NCBI RefSeq assembly: GCF_913774235.1
Contig: NZ_CAJYDW010000019.1
Span: 186,001-250,000, forward strand
Direction of reading: 5' to 3'
Length of the DNA stretch: 64,000 nucleotides
Source: an uncultured Pseudomonas sp.
GTDB taxonomy: Bacteria; Pseudomonadota; Gammaproteobacteria; Pseudomonadales; Pseudomonadaceae
Shown: piece by piece, positions 38,931 to 48,253 of the stretch
How the letters are laid out: every line of letters begins with the position of its first letter
Position numbering within the stretch: the stretch's first letter is position 1
Position numbers and translations under genes: made by a program
Notes under the pieces: model-generated
The model's input: the letters and a program-made list of their open reading frames with translations, nothing else
Told to the model about the DNA's origin: nothing
The model's database searches: none

Positions 38931-39338
38931 TCAGCGCTTGCGGGTGGCGATGGAGATGGCGTTGAAGCCACCCTGGCGCAGGCTGTCCATCACCTCCACC
39001 AATCGCTCGATGGCGACTTCCTTGTCACCGTTGATGATGATGGTGGTCTGGCTGTCGGGCTTGGCCTGGGCCTTGAGCCGTTCCGGCAACTCGGCCAGGG
39101 TCACGGCCTCACCGTCGAGCTGGAGCTCGCCGTTGGCGGCCAGGGTGACGATGGCCTTGTTCTGTGGCTTGAGTAGCTGGGCGCTGCTGGCGCCGGGCAA
39201 CTGGGTCTTGATGCCCAGGGCGGGAATCACGTTGAGGCTGATCAGCACGAAGAACACCAGCAGGAACATCATCACGTCGATCATCGGGATGAGTTCGATG
39301 TGGGCCTTGCGCTTCTTGGGTTCGTCCCAGGCTTTCAT
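38931..39338 (-). CDS. ExbD/TolR biopolymer transport protein
   Basis: This 135-residue protein has one membrane helix with the essential Asp in IPMIDVMMFLLVFFVL (near residue 20) and a periplasmic domain with TTIIINGDKEVAIERLVEVMD, typical of ExbD. It is the first gene of the TonB unit, so its upstream region (39339-39536, shared with the nucleotidase gene) holds the operon promoter. Confidence 0.93.
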   Translation of the reverse strand: MKAWDEPKKRKAHIELIPMIDVMMFLLVFFVLISLNVIPALGIKTQLPGASSAQLLKPQNKAIVTLAANGELQLDGEAVTLAELPERLKAQAKPDSQTTIIINGDKEVAIERLVEVMDSLRQGGFNAISIATRKR

Positions 39339-39419
39339 GATCGGGGTCTACCGTTGGTCGGAAGCCGGAGACCCTAACAAGCGTCCTTGACGCTTCGGTG
39401 ACGTGTTCTTTACTTGCCG

Positions 39420-39437
39420 TTGACGGTTTGACGTCAG
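39420..39437 (-). promoter_or_regulatory. Possible PHO-box-like repeat upstream of the exbD-tonB operon
   Basis: On the minus strand CTGACGT-CAAA-CCGTCAA fits a 7-4-7 PHO-box layout with 10 of 14 positions matching CTGTCAT halves. A single exact CTGTCAT half lies on the plus strand at 39456-39462. The region also has GACGTC twice, at 39430 and 39447. Evidence is weak. Confidence 0.25.
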
Positions 39438-39536
39438 TTTTTGGACGACGTCGGACTGTCATCTAAGCCGAGCAGACTACCGCCCCCGAATCGAGTCGCG
39501 CCGCTCTAGCGCGCGGGTTAGCCCAGGAATTAGCCG

Positions 39537-41195
39537 ATGTCCTCTCGTGTCATGCCCCTTGCCGCCCTGTCCCTGCTGCTGCTTGGCTGTGCCCATGCTC
39601 CGCCTGAATCGGTCACGGTCAACCTGGCGCTGATCAATGATTTCCACGGTTACTTGCAGCCCAATCCGGCGCTGTTCGGCCAGGGCCAGCCGGGGCAATT
39701 GGTCGGCGGCGTGGCCAACGTCGGCGGGGTGATCGACCACCTGCGGCAGCAGGATCCCCAGACCCTGGTGATCGGCAGTGGCGACCTGATCGGCGCCAGC
39801 CCGGCGGTGTCGGCGCTGTGGGCCGACGAACCCACCCTGCAGGCCATGAACCTGCTCGGCCTGCAACTCTCGGCGGTCGGCAACCACGAGCTGGACAATG
39901 GCAAGGCCGAATTGCTGCGGCTGGCCCATGGCGGCTGCGACTCCGACCGGCCAGCCAAGGCTTGCCAGTTCGAACCGCACTGGCAGGGCGCGCGCTTTCC
40001 CTATCTGGCCGCCAATCTGCTGGACGCCCAGACCGGCAAGCCGCTGTTTCCGGCCTATCGCATCCTCACCGCCCACGGTCAGAAGATCGCCTTCGTCGGG
40101 GCGGTGCTCAAAGAACTGGACCAGGTGGTGGCGCCCAAGGGCCTGGTGGGCCTGAAGGTCACCGACGAGGCCGACAGCATCAAGGCGCTGATTCCTGAGT
40201 TGCGCGCCCAGGGCGTGGACGCCATCGTCGCGGTCATCCACCAGGGTGGTACCAGCGAGGACCCGGGCCGTGACTGCCACGACCTGCAGGGCCCCATCGT
40301 CGAGGTGGTCAAGCGCCTCGGCCCGGCGGTGGACCTGGTGGCCAGCGCCCATAGCCACCAGGCCTACACCTGCCACGTAGGGCGGATACCGGTATTCCAG
40401 GGTGGCGCCTACGGCCAGTTGGTCAGCCATGTGAGCCTGCAGATCGACCCGCGCCAGCACCGGGTCACCCGGGTGCAGGTGGAAAACCTGCCGGTGATTC
40501 CCCGCCAGTATCCGGCCGATCCGCAACTGGCCGCGCTGGTGGCCCGGGTGGCGGCGCGCAGCCAGGCGGTACTGGAGCGGCCCATCGCCCGGCTGGGTAC
40601 GCCGCGTCTGGAGAAAGGCGTCAACAGCGCTGGAGAAAGCGCCCTGGGCGACCTGATCGCCGATGCCCAGTTGGCGGCGGCGCGGCCCCTGGGGGCGCAG
40701 CTCGCCCTGACCAACAGCGGCGGCATCCGCAATGAGCTGGCCCTGGCACCTGGCCAGGAACGGCTCACCTATGCCCAGTTGTTCAGTTGCCAACCCTTCG
40801 CCAATCGCCTGACCCTGATCGACCTGACCGGCGCTCAGCTACGTGAGCTGTTGGAGCAGCCATGGCGCCGCGATCCTGTCGAGCCCTTCCAGGTATCCGC
40901 CGGCTTCACCTACGCCTGGGACGCCCGGCGTCCGATCGGGCAACGGGTGGTACCTGGCAGTGTGCGCCTGGATGGCCAGGCGCTGGATGATCGGCGGATC
41001 TATCGCCTGGTGGTCAATAGTTTCCTCGCCGATGGTGGCGATGGGGCGACTTTGCTGAAGGCGGGCAGTAATCGTCTGGCGATGAAGATCACCGATCTGG
41101 AGGCGCTGGAGCGTTATCTGGTGCAGCAGGACCGGCAGGGGCGGCCAGCAGGGCAGGGCGAACCGGCCGGGCGTATCCGCCGCCAGGACGGCTGA
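39537..41195 (+). CDS. Lipoprotein 5'-nucleotidase / UshA-family metallophosphatase
   Basis: This 552-residue protein has a lipoprotein signal with lipobox LLGC near residue 18. The N-terminal metallophosphatase domain shows INDFHGYLQ, VIGSGDLIGASP, AVGNHELDNG and ASAHSHQAY, the di-metal ligand motifs. The C-terminal 5'-nucleotidase domain has LALTNSGGIRNELA and LVVNSFLADGGDG. It would release phosphate from nucleotides in the envelope. It is divergent from the exbD-tonB operon, with 198 bases of shared control space, so nutrient scavenging may link both. Confidence 0.92.
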   Translation: MSSRVMPLAALSLLLLGCAHAPPESVTVNLALINDFHGYLQPNPALFGQGQPGQLVGGVANVGGVIDHLRQQDPQTLVIGSGDLIGASPAVSALWADEPTLQAMNLLGLQLSAVGNHELDNGKAELLRLAHGGCDSDRPAKACQFEPHWQGARFPYLAANLLDAQTGKPLFPAYRILTAHGQKIAFVGAVLKELDQVVAPKGLVGLKVTDEADSIKALIPELRAQGVDAIVAVIHQGGTSEDPGRDCHDLQGPIVEVVKRLGPAVDLVASAHSHQAYTCHVGRIPVFQGGAYGQLVSHVSLQIDPRQHRVTRVQVENLPVIPRQYPADPQLAALVARVAARSQAVLERPIARLGTPRLEKGVNSAGESALGDLIADAQLAAARPLGAQLALTNSGGIRNELALAPGQERLTYAQLFSCQPFANRLTLIDLTGAQLRELLEQPWRRDPVEPFQVSAGFTYAWDARRPIGQRVVPGSVRLDGQALDDRRIYRLVVNSFLADGGDGATLLKAGSNRLAMKITDLEALERYLVQQDRQGRPAGQGEPAGRIRRQDG

Positions 41196-41239
41196 GGGGC
41201 GGGAAAGGTCACGGAGCCCAGGCGCCGTGACCCAAGACC

Positions 41240-41629
41240 TTACTTGACCGCTTTCTGCAGCTGTTGCAACTGCTGGGTGCGGGTATTCAGGCGGGCTTCG
41301 CCGCGCTCGGCATCGGTCTTCTTCAGCTCGGCTTCGGCCAGGCGCAGCTTGATGGTCTGCATGGCGGTCTGGATGCGCTGCTGGGTCAGGTAGGCCAGTT
41401 GGTCGACGGTCTTCTCGTTCTCACCGTCCTTGTAGGCCTTGTCGGCCTTGGCCAGCCAGGTACCGGCATCCTTGGTCTCCAGGGCGGCCAGTTGGGCAGC
41501 CTGGGGCTGGGATTCCAGGGCGGCGTAGTCGTTGCGCGCCTTTTCCAGGTTGGGGTTGGGCGGGGTGGCGCAGGCGGCCAGGGTCAGGGTCAGCGCCGAC
41601 AGCACCGGAAGCAGGAAAGATTTACGCAT
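41240..41629 (-). CDS. DUF4398 lipoprotein, smaller
   Basis: This 129-residue lipoprotein has signal peptide and lipobox LAAC near residue 19, then an almost wholly helical, Ala-, Gln- and Lys-rich mature part (LEKARNDYAALESQPQA onwards), the DUF4398 pattern of a short coiled coil. It probably lies in the periplasm attached to a membrane. It follows its larger relative by 28 bases. DUF4398 genes often sit beside an OmpA-like gene; none is here. Function is unknown. Confidence 0.85.
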   Translation of the reverse strand: MRKSFLLPVLSALTLTLAACATPPNPNLEKARNDYAALESQPQAAQLAALETKDAGTWLAKADKAYKDGENEKTVDQLAYLTQQRIQTAMQTIKLRLAEAELKKTDAERGEARLNTRTQQLQQLQKAVK

Positions 41630-41657
41630 GGGCTTTGTCCTTCAAGAGAGCGGCAGC

Positions 41658-42089
41658 TTACTGCTGCACTTTTTTCTGTAGATTCTGTTGCAACTGCAGG
41701 TTGATCTGACCTTCTTCGCGGATCTGCTGGATGCTGTTCTGCGCATCCTTGAGCGCCGCCTCGGCCTTGGCGGCCTGGGTCTTGCGGGTGGCCAGGCGGG
41801 CATCCCACTCGGCCTGCTCGGCCAGTTGCTTGGCTTCGGCGTATTTCTCGTTGGAGAGGGCGGTCTGGGCCTGGGTCCATTTGTCCTGGGCCGACTTGGT
41901 CTCGATGGGGGCGTACTGGTTGCCGCCGGAGCTGACGGCTTCATTGACGGCCGACTGGGTCACGGCCATCTGCGCGGTCGGCGGATTGCCGGCGCAGCCC
42001 GCCAGCAGCAGACCGCCGCCCAGGACCAGGCTGGCCAGCAGCGCGCGCGGCGCGGAGAACGAGGAGGCACGAGAGGGACCGGTTTTCAT
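41658..42089 (-). CDS. DUF4398 lipoprotein, larger
   Basis: This 143-residue lipoprotein has lipobox LAGC near residue 32 and a helical mature part with the conserved [37 protein letters not shown] region, written here as a pattern of K/Q/A heptads, that defines DUF4398. The C-terminus is Gln-rich. It is the first gene of the tandem pair and divergent from a chemoreceptor gene 148 bases away. A role in envelope structure or surface-contact sensing is possible but not shown. Confidence 0.85.
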   Translation of the reverse strand: MKTGPSRASSFSAPRALLASLVLGGGLLLAGCAGNPPTAQMAVTQSAVNEAVSSGGNQYAPIETKSAQDKWTQAQTALSNEKYAEAKQLAEQAEWDARLATRKTQAAKAEAALKDAQNSIQQIREEGQINLQLQQNLQKKVQQ

Positions 42090-42237
42090 CCGAACTTTCC
42101 TGTCAGGTCGCCCGAAATGGGCGACAGTGCCTTTGAGACGACGAAAACGCGGCGAGGTTCGCTGCGCTCAAGCTGGCACGGATGCGGCCGATATACGTTG
42201 TCAGACAACAATAGGGCCGCCGGCCACGAGGATCTCC

Positions 42238-43863
42238 ATGCTGCTACGCACCTGCAACATCGCGCCCCGAGCGGCGCTGGGCTTCGGCCTGATCGCCCTG
42301 ATGGTGGCCTTTCTCGGCTGGTTCTCCCTGGCGCAGATGGCGGGTATTCGTGAGCGCCAGGTGGTCACTGAGCGTGACTGGGTGCCGAGCATCCGCGCGG
42401 TGGATGCCATCCGCGAGAACATGCTGCGCATCAGGACCATCTCCCTGCGCCTGGCGCTGGACCCGGACCCACGCAACATCGATACCTACGTGAGCCAGTA
42501 CGAGGCACGCAACAAGGTCCTGCTGGAAGGCATCAAGGCCTACGAAGGGTTCGTCGACTCTCCCGAGGAACGGCAGCGCTGGGACCTGTTCAAGCGCGAC
42601 TTCGCCACCTACCAGCAGGGCATGACCGACGCCTTCGCGCTGGCCCGCAAGGGCGATACCGCCGCGCTCAACAAGCTTACCCTGGTAGACATGAAGCCGG
42701 TGGTGGATGGCACCGGCAAGCAGCTGGGCGAGCTGGGCGACTTCTACGCCGCAGGCATCGAGCGCGACGGCCAGATATCCGCCGAGCGCTACGACGCCTC
42801 ACGGCTGATCGTCATCGCGGTGATGGCCCTGGCCGCCCTGGCCACGGTGGTGATGGCCTGGTTACTGACCGTGAGCATCGTCCGGCCGCTGCGCGACGCC
42901 TTGCTGGCCGCCCGCCGCGTCGCCCAGGGCGACCTGACCCAGACCCTGGCGGTAACGGGGCGCGATGAGGTCAGCGAATTGCAGCGTGCCCTGCAGCAGA
43001 TGCAGGAACAACTGCGCGAGACCCTGTCGCGTATCGCCGGTTCTTCCACTCAGCTCGCCACCGCCGCCGAGCAGCTCAATGCGGTGACCGAGGCGGCCGG
43101 CCAGGGCCTGCAGCGGCAGAACGAGGAAATCGAGCAGGCGGCCACCGCCGTCACCGAGATGAGCACTGCGGTGGACGAAGTGGCGCGCAACGCGGTCTCC
43201 ACCTCCGAAGCCTCGCGTGCTTCCAGCCAGGCAGCGCAGCAAGGGCAGGCGCGGGTGGCCGATACCCTGGGCGCCATCGGTGCGCTGTCCGATGAGGTCG
43301 CCGCCACCGGCAACGTGGTGCAGCGCCTGGCCGAGCAGTCCCAGGACATCGGCAAGGTACTCGACGTGATCCGCGCCATCGCCGAGCAGACCAACCTGCT
43401 GGCGCTCAACGCCGCCATCGAGGCGGCCCGTGCCGGGGAGGCCGGACGGGGTTTCGCCGTGGTGGCCGACGAGGTGCGCGCCCTGGCCAGCCGTACCCAG
43501 CAGTCCACCCACGAGATCGAGCAGATGGTCTCCGGCATGCGCAGCGGCGCCAGCCAGGCGTTGGATTCCATGCAGGACAGCAGCCAGCGCGCCCAGTCCA
43601 CCCGGGCGCTGGCGGAAACCGCCGGGGAGGCCCTGGTGGAGATCAATAGTCGCATCGGCGAGATGTACGAGCGCAACCTGGTGATCGCCAGCGCCGCCGA
43701 GGAGCAGGCCCAGGTAGCCCGCGAGGTGGACCGCAACCTGGTCAATATCCGCGATCTCTCCACCCAGTCCGCGGACGGTGCGCGCCAGACCAGCGCCGCC
43801 AGCCAGGAGCTGTCGCGGCTGGCGGTGGACCTGCAGGGCCTGGTGAATCGCTTCCAGGTGTGA
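42238..43863 (+). CDS. Methyl-accepting chemotaxis protein (four-helix-bundle type sensor)
   Basis: ATG 42238 with GAGG five bases upstream gives 541 residues; earlier starts would run inside the opposite lipoprotein gene. Membrane helices lie at about 13-33 and 191-212, with a helical periplasmic sensor of about 155 residues between them. A HAMP domain ([22 protein letters not shown]) follows, then the signalling hairpin with [24 protein letters not shown]. It passes ligand signals to CheA. The sensor resembles 4HB_MCP domains; the ligand is unknown. No CheR-tethering pentapeptide is seen at the C-terminus (NRFQV). Confidence 0.93.
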   Translation: MLLRTCNIAPRAALGFGLIALMVAFLGWFSLAQMAGIRERQVVTERDWVPSIRAVDAIRENMLRIRTISLRLALDPDPRNIDTYVSQYEARNKVLLEGIKAYEGFVDSPEERQRWDLFKRDFATYQQGMTDAFALARKGDTAALNKLTLVDMKPVVDGTGKQLGELGDFYAAGIERDGQISAERYDASRLIVIAVMALAALATVVMAWLLTVSIVRPLRDALLAARRVAQGDLTQTLAVTGRDEVSELQRALQQMQEQLRETLSRIAGSSTQLATAAEQLNAVTEAAGQGLQRQNEEIEQAATAVTEMSTAVDEVARNAVSTSEASRASSQAAQQGQARVADTLGAIGALSDEVAATGNVVQRLAEQSQDIGKVLDVIRAIAEQTNLLALNAAIEAARAGEAGRGFAVVADEVRALASRTQQSTHEIEQMVSGMRSGASQALDSMQDSSQRAQSTRALAETAGEALVEINSRIGEMYERNLVIASAAEEQAQVAREVDRNLVNIRDLSTQSADGARQTSAASQELSRLAVDLQGLVNRFQV

Positions 43864-43866
43864 CGG

Positions 43867-45030
43867 CTAGGCCCGCACCGCCTGGTACAGCGCGCGGATC
43901 AGGTCCGACTGGGTGATGATGCCCACCAGGCGCCGCGACCCGTCGATGATGGGGACGTGCCGGTGGCCGTTCTCGGAGAACACCGGCACCAGGTCGATCA
44001 GCAGGCGGTCGGCGCTGGCCACCCGCACGGTACGGGTCATGATCAGGCCCACGGTGCGCTCGCCCTGGCGGGCCCGCGGGCGGACCAGGGAGCGCAGGCG
44101 CCAGCCGAGGCCTTCGTGGACGTCCAGGTCGATCTGGCGCATGAAGTCGGCGACGGTGACGATACCCAGCAGATGGCCCTGGCGGTCGGTGACCGGCAGC
44201 GCTTTGATGCGCCGGGCGCGCATCAGCGCCCAGGCTTCCTGCAGCGGCATCTCGGCGCGGGCCGTCACCGGCTCGCGACTCATCACATCGGCGCAGCGCA
44301 ACTCGCCCATCTTGCGCTGGTAGGCGCGGGCCTCCACCTGTTCGAGCAGCTCGGCGAGGTCGTCGCGGCTGATGTCCAGCACCTGGTTGTAGCGCGCCAG
44401 CACCGCGTCGAGGTCGGCGCGCTGCAGGCGCGTCTCGCCGCTCGGTTCGGCCGGGCGCGGCACATGGGGCCAGGGACGGCGGGTAAGGTTGTTGTAGAGC
44501 AGTCCGGCAGCGACCAGCAGCAACGAGTCCAGCGCTACCGGGCTCCAGGCGTAGCTGAAATCCTGGGCGCCGATCAGCACCATCAGCAGCGCCGAAGCCC
44601 CGCCCGGCGGATGCAGGCAACGCAGGGCGAACATGGCGGCGATGGCCAGGGCCACCGCCACGGCGGCGGCCAGGTTGGCCTCGGGAATCCACAGCGCGCA
44701 GGCGATGCCGATCAGCGCCGAGAGGGTATTGCCACCTACCACCGACCAGGGCTGCGCCAGCGGACTGGCGGGCAGGGCGAACACCAGTACGGCGCTGGCA
44801 CCCAGTGGTGCCACCAGGGCCAGCGCCAGGGCGCCATGCTGATGCACCGGCTGGCCTTCCAGCCACCAGGCCGCCAACAGCGCGGCGAGCAGGATGCCGA
44901 GTCCGGCGCCAAGGCTGGCGCGCAGGCGCTCGCGGCCGTCGATGGCCAGGGGCGCCGGCCAGAAGGCGCGCAGGCCCTGGGCGAGGCGGGAGCAGCGGGT
45001 GGCAGCGGGCGATGGGGAATCCTGGGACAT
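43867..45030 (-). CDS. HPP-family membrane protein with two CBS domains
   Basis: This 387-residue protein has an N-terminal membrane part of about five helices with the defining [13 protein letters not shown] motif near residue 140, followed by a cytosolic pair of CBS domains (about 235-290, [21 protein letters not shown]; and about 315-375, [16 protein letters not shown] with [12 protein letters not shown]). HPP proteins are linked to nitrite transport in plastids and cyanobacteria, and CBS pairs bind adenyl nucleotides. The combination suggests ion or solute transport gated by energy state. It is divergent from nhaA. Confidence 0.88.
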   Translation of the reverse strand: MSQDSPSPAATRCSRLAQGLRAFWPAPLAIDGRERLRASLGAGLGILLAALLAAWWLEGQPVHQHGALALALVAPLGASAVLVFALPASPLAQPWSVVGGNTLSALIGIACALWIPEANLAAAVAVALAIAAMFALRCLHPPGGASALLMVLIGAQDFSYAWSPVALDSLLLVAAGLLYNNLTRRPWPHVPRPAEPSGETRLQRADLDAVLARYNQVLDISRDDLAELLEQVEARAYQRKMGELRCADVMSREPVTARAEMPLQEAWALMRARRIKALPVTDRQGHLLGIVTVADFMRQIDLDVHEGLGWRLRSLVRPRARQGERTVGLIMTRTVRVASADRLLIDLVPVFSENGHRHVPIIDGSRRLVGIITQSDLIRALYQAVRA

Positions 45031-45229
45031 GGCACGGCGACGGGCGGGCAGAACGGGCGCTGATGGTCCTCCGCCAAGGCGCCCCTGGCAAGGTCCGCGC
45101 GCCTGGACGGCGAGCGCGGTTGCGGCCGACCCCGTGCCAGAGCGGTCGCCGGATTGGCGGCTGCGCAGGAAGGCTGGAGCGGTGTACCATCGGCGGCTGG
45201 GTGTCGCCGCAATCGTGCGGAAGGACAGG

Positions 45230-46441
45230 TTGAATCAAGCGCAGGTCGGGCCGCCGCGCGGAGTTAGGCTGCCCGTGACTTCCTCTCTCGCTCCGGCCAA
45301 GGCCCTGGCCTTTCTCAACAAATTCTGTGCGGCCGAAGCCGCGGGCGGCATCGTGCTGATGCTCGCCGCCGCCATTGCCCTCGTCGTCGCCAACTCGCCC
45401 CTGGCCGACACCTATTTCGCCAGCCTGCACGCCGTTGTCGGCGGCCTGTCCCTCGGCCACTGGATCAACGACGGCCTGATGGCCCTGTTCTTCTTGCTGG
45501 TGGGCCTGGAGATCAAGCGCGAGATGGTGGTCGGCCAACTCGCCCGCTGGAGCGACCGCGCCCTGCCAGGGCTGGCGGCCCTGGGTGGCATGCTGGTGCC
45601 GGCACTGCTCTATGCCCTGGTCAATCGCCACGATTCCCAGACCCTCGCCGGCTGGGCGATTCCTGCCGCCACCGACATCGCCTTCGCCCTCGGCGTGCTG
45701 TCGCTGCTGGGCTCGCGCGTGCCGCCCTCGCTCAAGGTATTCCTCTCGGCGCTGGCGATCCTCGACGACCTCGGCGCCGTGCTGATCATCGCCCTGTTCT
45801 ACACCAGCGACCTGTCCACCGCCATGCTGCTGGCCGCGGCCGGTCTGGTGGCGGTGCTCCTGGTGCTCAATCGGCTCAAGGTCACGGCGCTGCTGCCTTA
45901 TCTGCTGGTCGGGGCGCTGCTGTGGTTCTGCATGCTGCGCTCGGGTATCCATGCGACCCTGGCCGGGGTGATCCTGGCGCTGTACATTCCCCTGGGCGAC
46001 ACCGAGGCCGACGCCGCCTCGCCGCTGCTCCGGTTGGAGTCCGCCCTGCATCCCTGGGTGGCCTTCCTCATCGTGCCGCTGTTCGGCTTCGCCAATGCCG
46101 GGGTCTCCCTGGCCGGCATCGCGCCCGCCAATCTGCTGGACCCGGTGCCCCTCGGCGTGGCCCTGGGACTGTTCCTCGGCAAGCAGGTCGGCATCTCGCT
46201 GCTGGTGCTGTTGGCCATCCGCAGTGGCCTGGCGCGGCTGCCGGAAGGTGCCAGCTGGCTGCAGCTCTATGGCGTGGCCCTGCTGTGCGGCATCGGCTTC
46301 ACCATGAGCCTGTTCATCGGCGCCCTGGCCTTTCCCACGGCGCCCTTCCTGGTGGACGAGGTCAAGATCGGCGTGCTGCTGGGGTCCTTGCTGTCGGCCC
46401 TGGCGGGTGTCGCCGTCCTGCTGTTCGCGGCGCGTCGTTGA
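45230..46441 (+). CDS. nhaA: Na+/H+ antiporter NhaA
   Basis: TTG 45230, with GGAAGGA just upstream, gives 403 residues; GTG 45275 (388 residues, the E. coli NhaA length) is an alternative. NhaA motifs are clear: [34 protein letters not shown], and [21 protein letters not shown] with the two transport Asp. The C-terminus has [18 protein letters not shown] with the conserved Gly and Lys helix nearby. It exports Na+ using the proton gradient. crcB follows 11 bases after the stop, so the two ion exporters are co-transcribed. Confidence 0.94.
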   Translation: MNQAQVGPPRGVRLPVTSSLAPAKALAFLNKFCAAEAAGGIVLMLAAAIALVVANSPLADTYFASLHAVVGGLSLGHWINDGLMALFFLLVGLEIKREMVVGQLARWSDRALPGLAALGGMLVPALLYALVNRHDSQTLAGWAIPAATDIAFALGVLSLLGSRVPPSLKVFLSALAILDDLGAVLIIALFYTSDLSTAMLLAAAGLVAVLLVLNRLKVTALLPYLLVGALLWFCMLRSGIHATLAGVILALYIPLGDTEADAASPLLRLESALHPWVAFLIVPLFGFANAGVSLAGIAPANLLDPVPLGVALGLFLGKQVGISLLVLLAIRSGLARLPEGASWLQLYGVALLCGIGFTMSLFIGALAFPTAPFLVDEVKIGVLLGSLLSALAGVAVLLFAARR

Positions 46442-46452
46442 GAGGAAAGGTC

Positions 46453-46830
46453 ATGCCCTATGCGTTGTTCGCGGTAATGCTCGGGGGAGCGGTGGGTAGC
46501 GCCTGCCGCTGGTGGATCGGTCTGCGGCTCAACGCCGTGCTCGCCCAGTTGCCCCTGGGAACCCTGCTGGTGAATCTGGTCGGCGGCTTCGTCATCGGGC
46601 TGGCGCTCGGCCTCTTCGCCCGCTATCCCGGACTGGACCCGAACTGGAAGCTGCTCCTGGTGACCGGTTTCTGCGGCGGCTTCACCACCTTCTCGACCTT
46701 TTCCGCCGAGGTGGTGAGCCTGTTGCAGAGCGGCCGCCTCGGCTGGGCGGCGCTCACCGTCAGCGCCCATGTGCTGGGTTCGCTGCTCATGACCCTGGCG
46801 GGCTTCGCCCTGGCCGCGCGACTCGGCTGA
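46453..46830 (+). CDS. crcB: Fluoride channel CrcB/Fluc
   Basis: This 125-residue protein has four membrane helices. It carries [13 protein letters not shown] in helix 1, [13 protein letters not shown] in helix 2 and the signature [16 protein letters not shown] in helix 3, where Phe residues line the fluoride path. AGAGGAAAGG precedes the ATG. Fluc dimers let fluoride leave the cell. It is linked to nhaA, a pairing seen elsewhere among fluoride-response genes; I found no credible fluoride riboswitch upstream of either gene. Confidence 0.95.
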   Translation: MPYALFAVMLGGAVGSACRWWIGLRLNAVLAQLPLGTLLVNLVGGFVIGLALGLFARYPGLDPNWKLLLVTGFCGGFTTFSTFSAEVVSLLQSGRLGWAALTVSAHVLGSLLMTLAGFALAARLG

Positions 46831-46849
46831 GCCGCGCGGCCAGGTGCCC

Positions 46850-47902
46850 TCAGGGCTGGGGCGTGGAGGGCGCCAGGGCCTTGCGCCTTGGCTTGAATCT
46901 CAGCGCCGGCGCCTCGATCAGGTGCCAGGACAGCACCGCGAGGCCCAGCGTGAGGCCATAGCTCAGCAGCAGGAAGCCACCCAGCGAGAAGCTGTCGGGA
47001 AAGCTGTGCATGAGCAATTGCTGCACCGGGAAGTTGAACAGGTAGAGGCCGTAGGAATAGTCGCCGCAGCGGCCGAAGCCGTGCAGCAGCGGGACCCGGG
47101 CCCGGGCCAGGTAGATGATCACGTAGGACAGCGATACCAGGTGGATCACCGGCAGGACATGCCAGACGACGGCCGCCAGTGACAGCAGGCAGAGCGCCAG
47201 GGCGATGTCCAGGCGCCAGGGGATGCGCGGTCCCGCGAGCTGCAGCAGGGCGCCGGCGAAGAAGAACATCCCCAGGCTGAACACCTTGTGCAGTACGAAG
47301 CTGGCAATGCCCATCTGCGGCAGCAACAGGAAGTTGCCCAGTACCAGCACCACCAGGGTGGCCATGACCACCGAGCGAGTCAGCAGCCCCAGCACCCCGA
47401 TAATCAGCACCGAGAGGTACATGAACACCTCGTAGGGCAGGGTCCAGTAGCTGCCGTTCACCGTGTCGGGAAAGGGGTTGTCGGCGAACACCCCGGGCAG
47501 TTCGAAGCGGGTCAGCAGGAGGATGTTCTTGAAGAAGCCCAGGGTCTGGCGGTCGCTGAAATAGGCGCCGGTGTCATGGGTGGTGGCGAGCCAGCCCACT
47601 ACCAGTACCGAGAAGAGCACCGAGACGATCAGCGCCGGAAAGATCCGCAGGGCACGTTTGGCGAGGAAGTCCAGCGGGTGGCGACTGCGCTGGAAGGACG
47701 CGGTGATCAGGAAGCCGCTGATCACGAAGAACACGTAGACGGCGATGCTGGCGGCATCGGTGAAGCCGGTGAGTTGCAGGATGGGCTCGGCGTCGAGACG
47801 GCCCGAGAGCCAGAAGCCGTGGCCGACGACCACGGTGGAAGCGGCGGCGAAGCGGAGGAAATCGAAGTTGTTGCGTTCGTGAGTGACGGGTGGAGTAGGC
47901 AT
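46850..47902 (-). CDS. Membrane acyltransferase (acyltransferase-3, OafA/YrhL family), second paralogue
   Basis: This 350-residue polytopic protein begins NNFDFLRFAAASTVVVGHGFWLSG, with the catalytic His, then AVYVFFVISGFLITAS and KRALRIFPALIVSVLFS. It has the same family layout as the protein at 11051-12181 and shares SGFLxT, FEVFMY/FEVGMY-like and DYSYGLYLFNFPVQQ/DYSYGLYIYSFPVQQ segments, so the two are paralogues. It probably acylates a surface glycan or osmolyte. No glycan cluster is adjacent. The 351 bases upstream hold the hairpins noted at 47990-48044. Confidence 0.88.
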   Translation of the reverse strand: MPTPPVTHERNNFDFLRFAAASTVVVGHGFWLSGRLDAEPILQLTGFTDAASIAVYVFFVISGFLITASFQRSRHPLDFLAKRALRIFPALIVSVLFSVLVVGWLATTHDTGAYFSDRQTLGFFKNILLLTRFELPGVFADNPFPDTVNGSYWTLPYEVFMYLSVLIIGVLGLLTRSVVMATLVVLVLGNFLLLPQMGIASFVLHKVFSLGMFFFAGALLQLAGPRIPWRLDIALALCLLSLAAVVWHVLPVIHLVSLSYVIIYLARARVPLLHGFGRCGDYSYGLYLFNFPVQQLLMHSFPDSFSLGGFLLLSYGLTLGLAVLSWHLIEAPALRFKPRRKALAPSTPQP

Positions 47903-47989
47903 GGTTGCTCCTCGCGGCCGCGGTCACGGTCGCACCCAACGCCCGGCGATGATCAGCAGGCGCAGGGAGGGACGTCGACCTCGGCAGGC

Positions 47990-48044
47990 GCGCTCGCCTC
48001 GGGGCGAGCGCAGCAAAGGCCGTTGCCGGCAGTGCCGGCAACGG
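47990..48044. other. Two adjacent perfect hairpins in a 351-base gene-free stretch
   Basis: Stem 1: GCGCTCGCC (47990-47998) with GGCGAGCGC (48003-48011), loop TCGG. Stem 2: CCGTTGCCGGC (48020-48030) with GCCGGCAACGG (48034-48044), loop of 3. They lie 88-142 bases upstream of the acyltransferase start. The rest of 47903-48253 is very GC-rich with GGCCGGCC and GATCGG repeats and no credible gene. Confidence 0.75.
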
Positions 48045-48253
48045 GTGGGTGGCAGCGGACGCGATCGGGACGATCGGCCGGCCGGCGAGGGCGGGGAGCT
48101 ATGGGGGGCTGAGCGGGTCGCGCGTGGGCGGCAGCGGACGCCGGGGACGGGGGCAGGGCAGCATGGCGGTGGCAACCCAGAACGAGGGACGCGCGCGCGC
48201 GGACGTGGACTGGGGCCTCCCGGCCGCCACGTCGGGCACGCGCGTCCCGCGCA

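Noticed and set aside
45007-45229. Possible fluoride riboswitch upstream of nhaA-crcB
   Set aside because: GGGCGATGGGG and GGGCGCTGATGG look partly like riboswitch ends, but the arms do not pair as required, and the first part lies in the HPP-CBS coding region.
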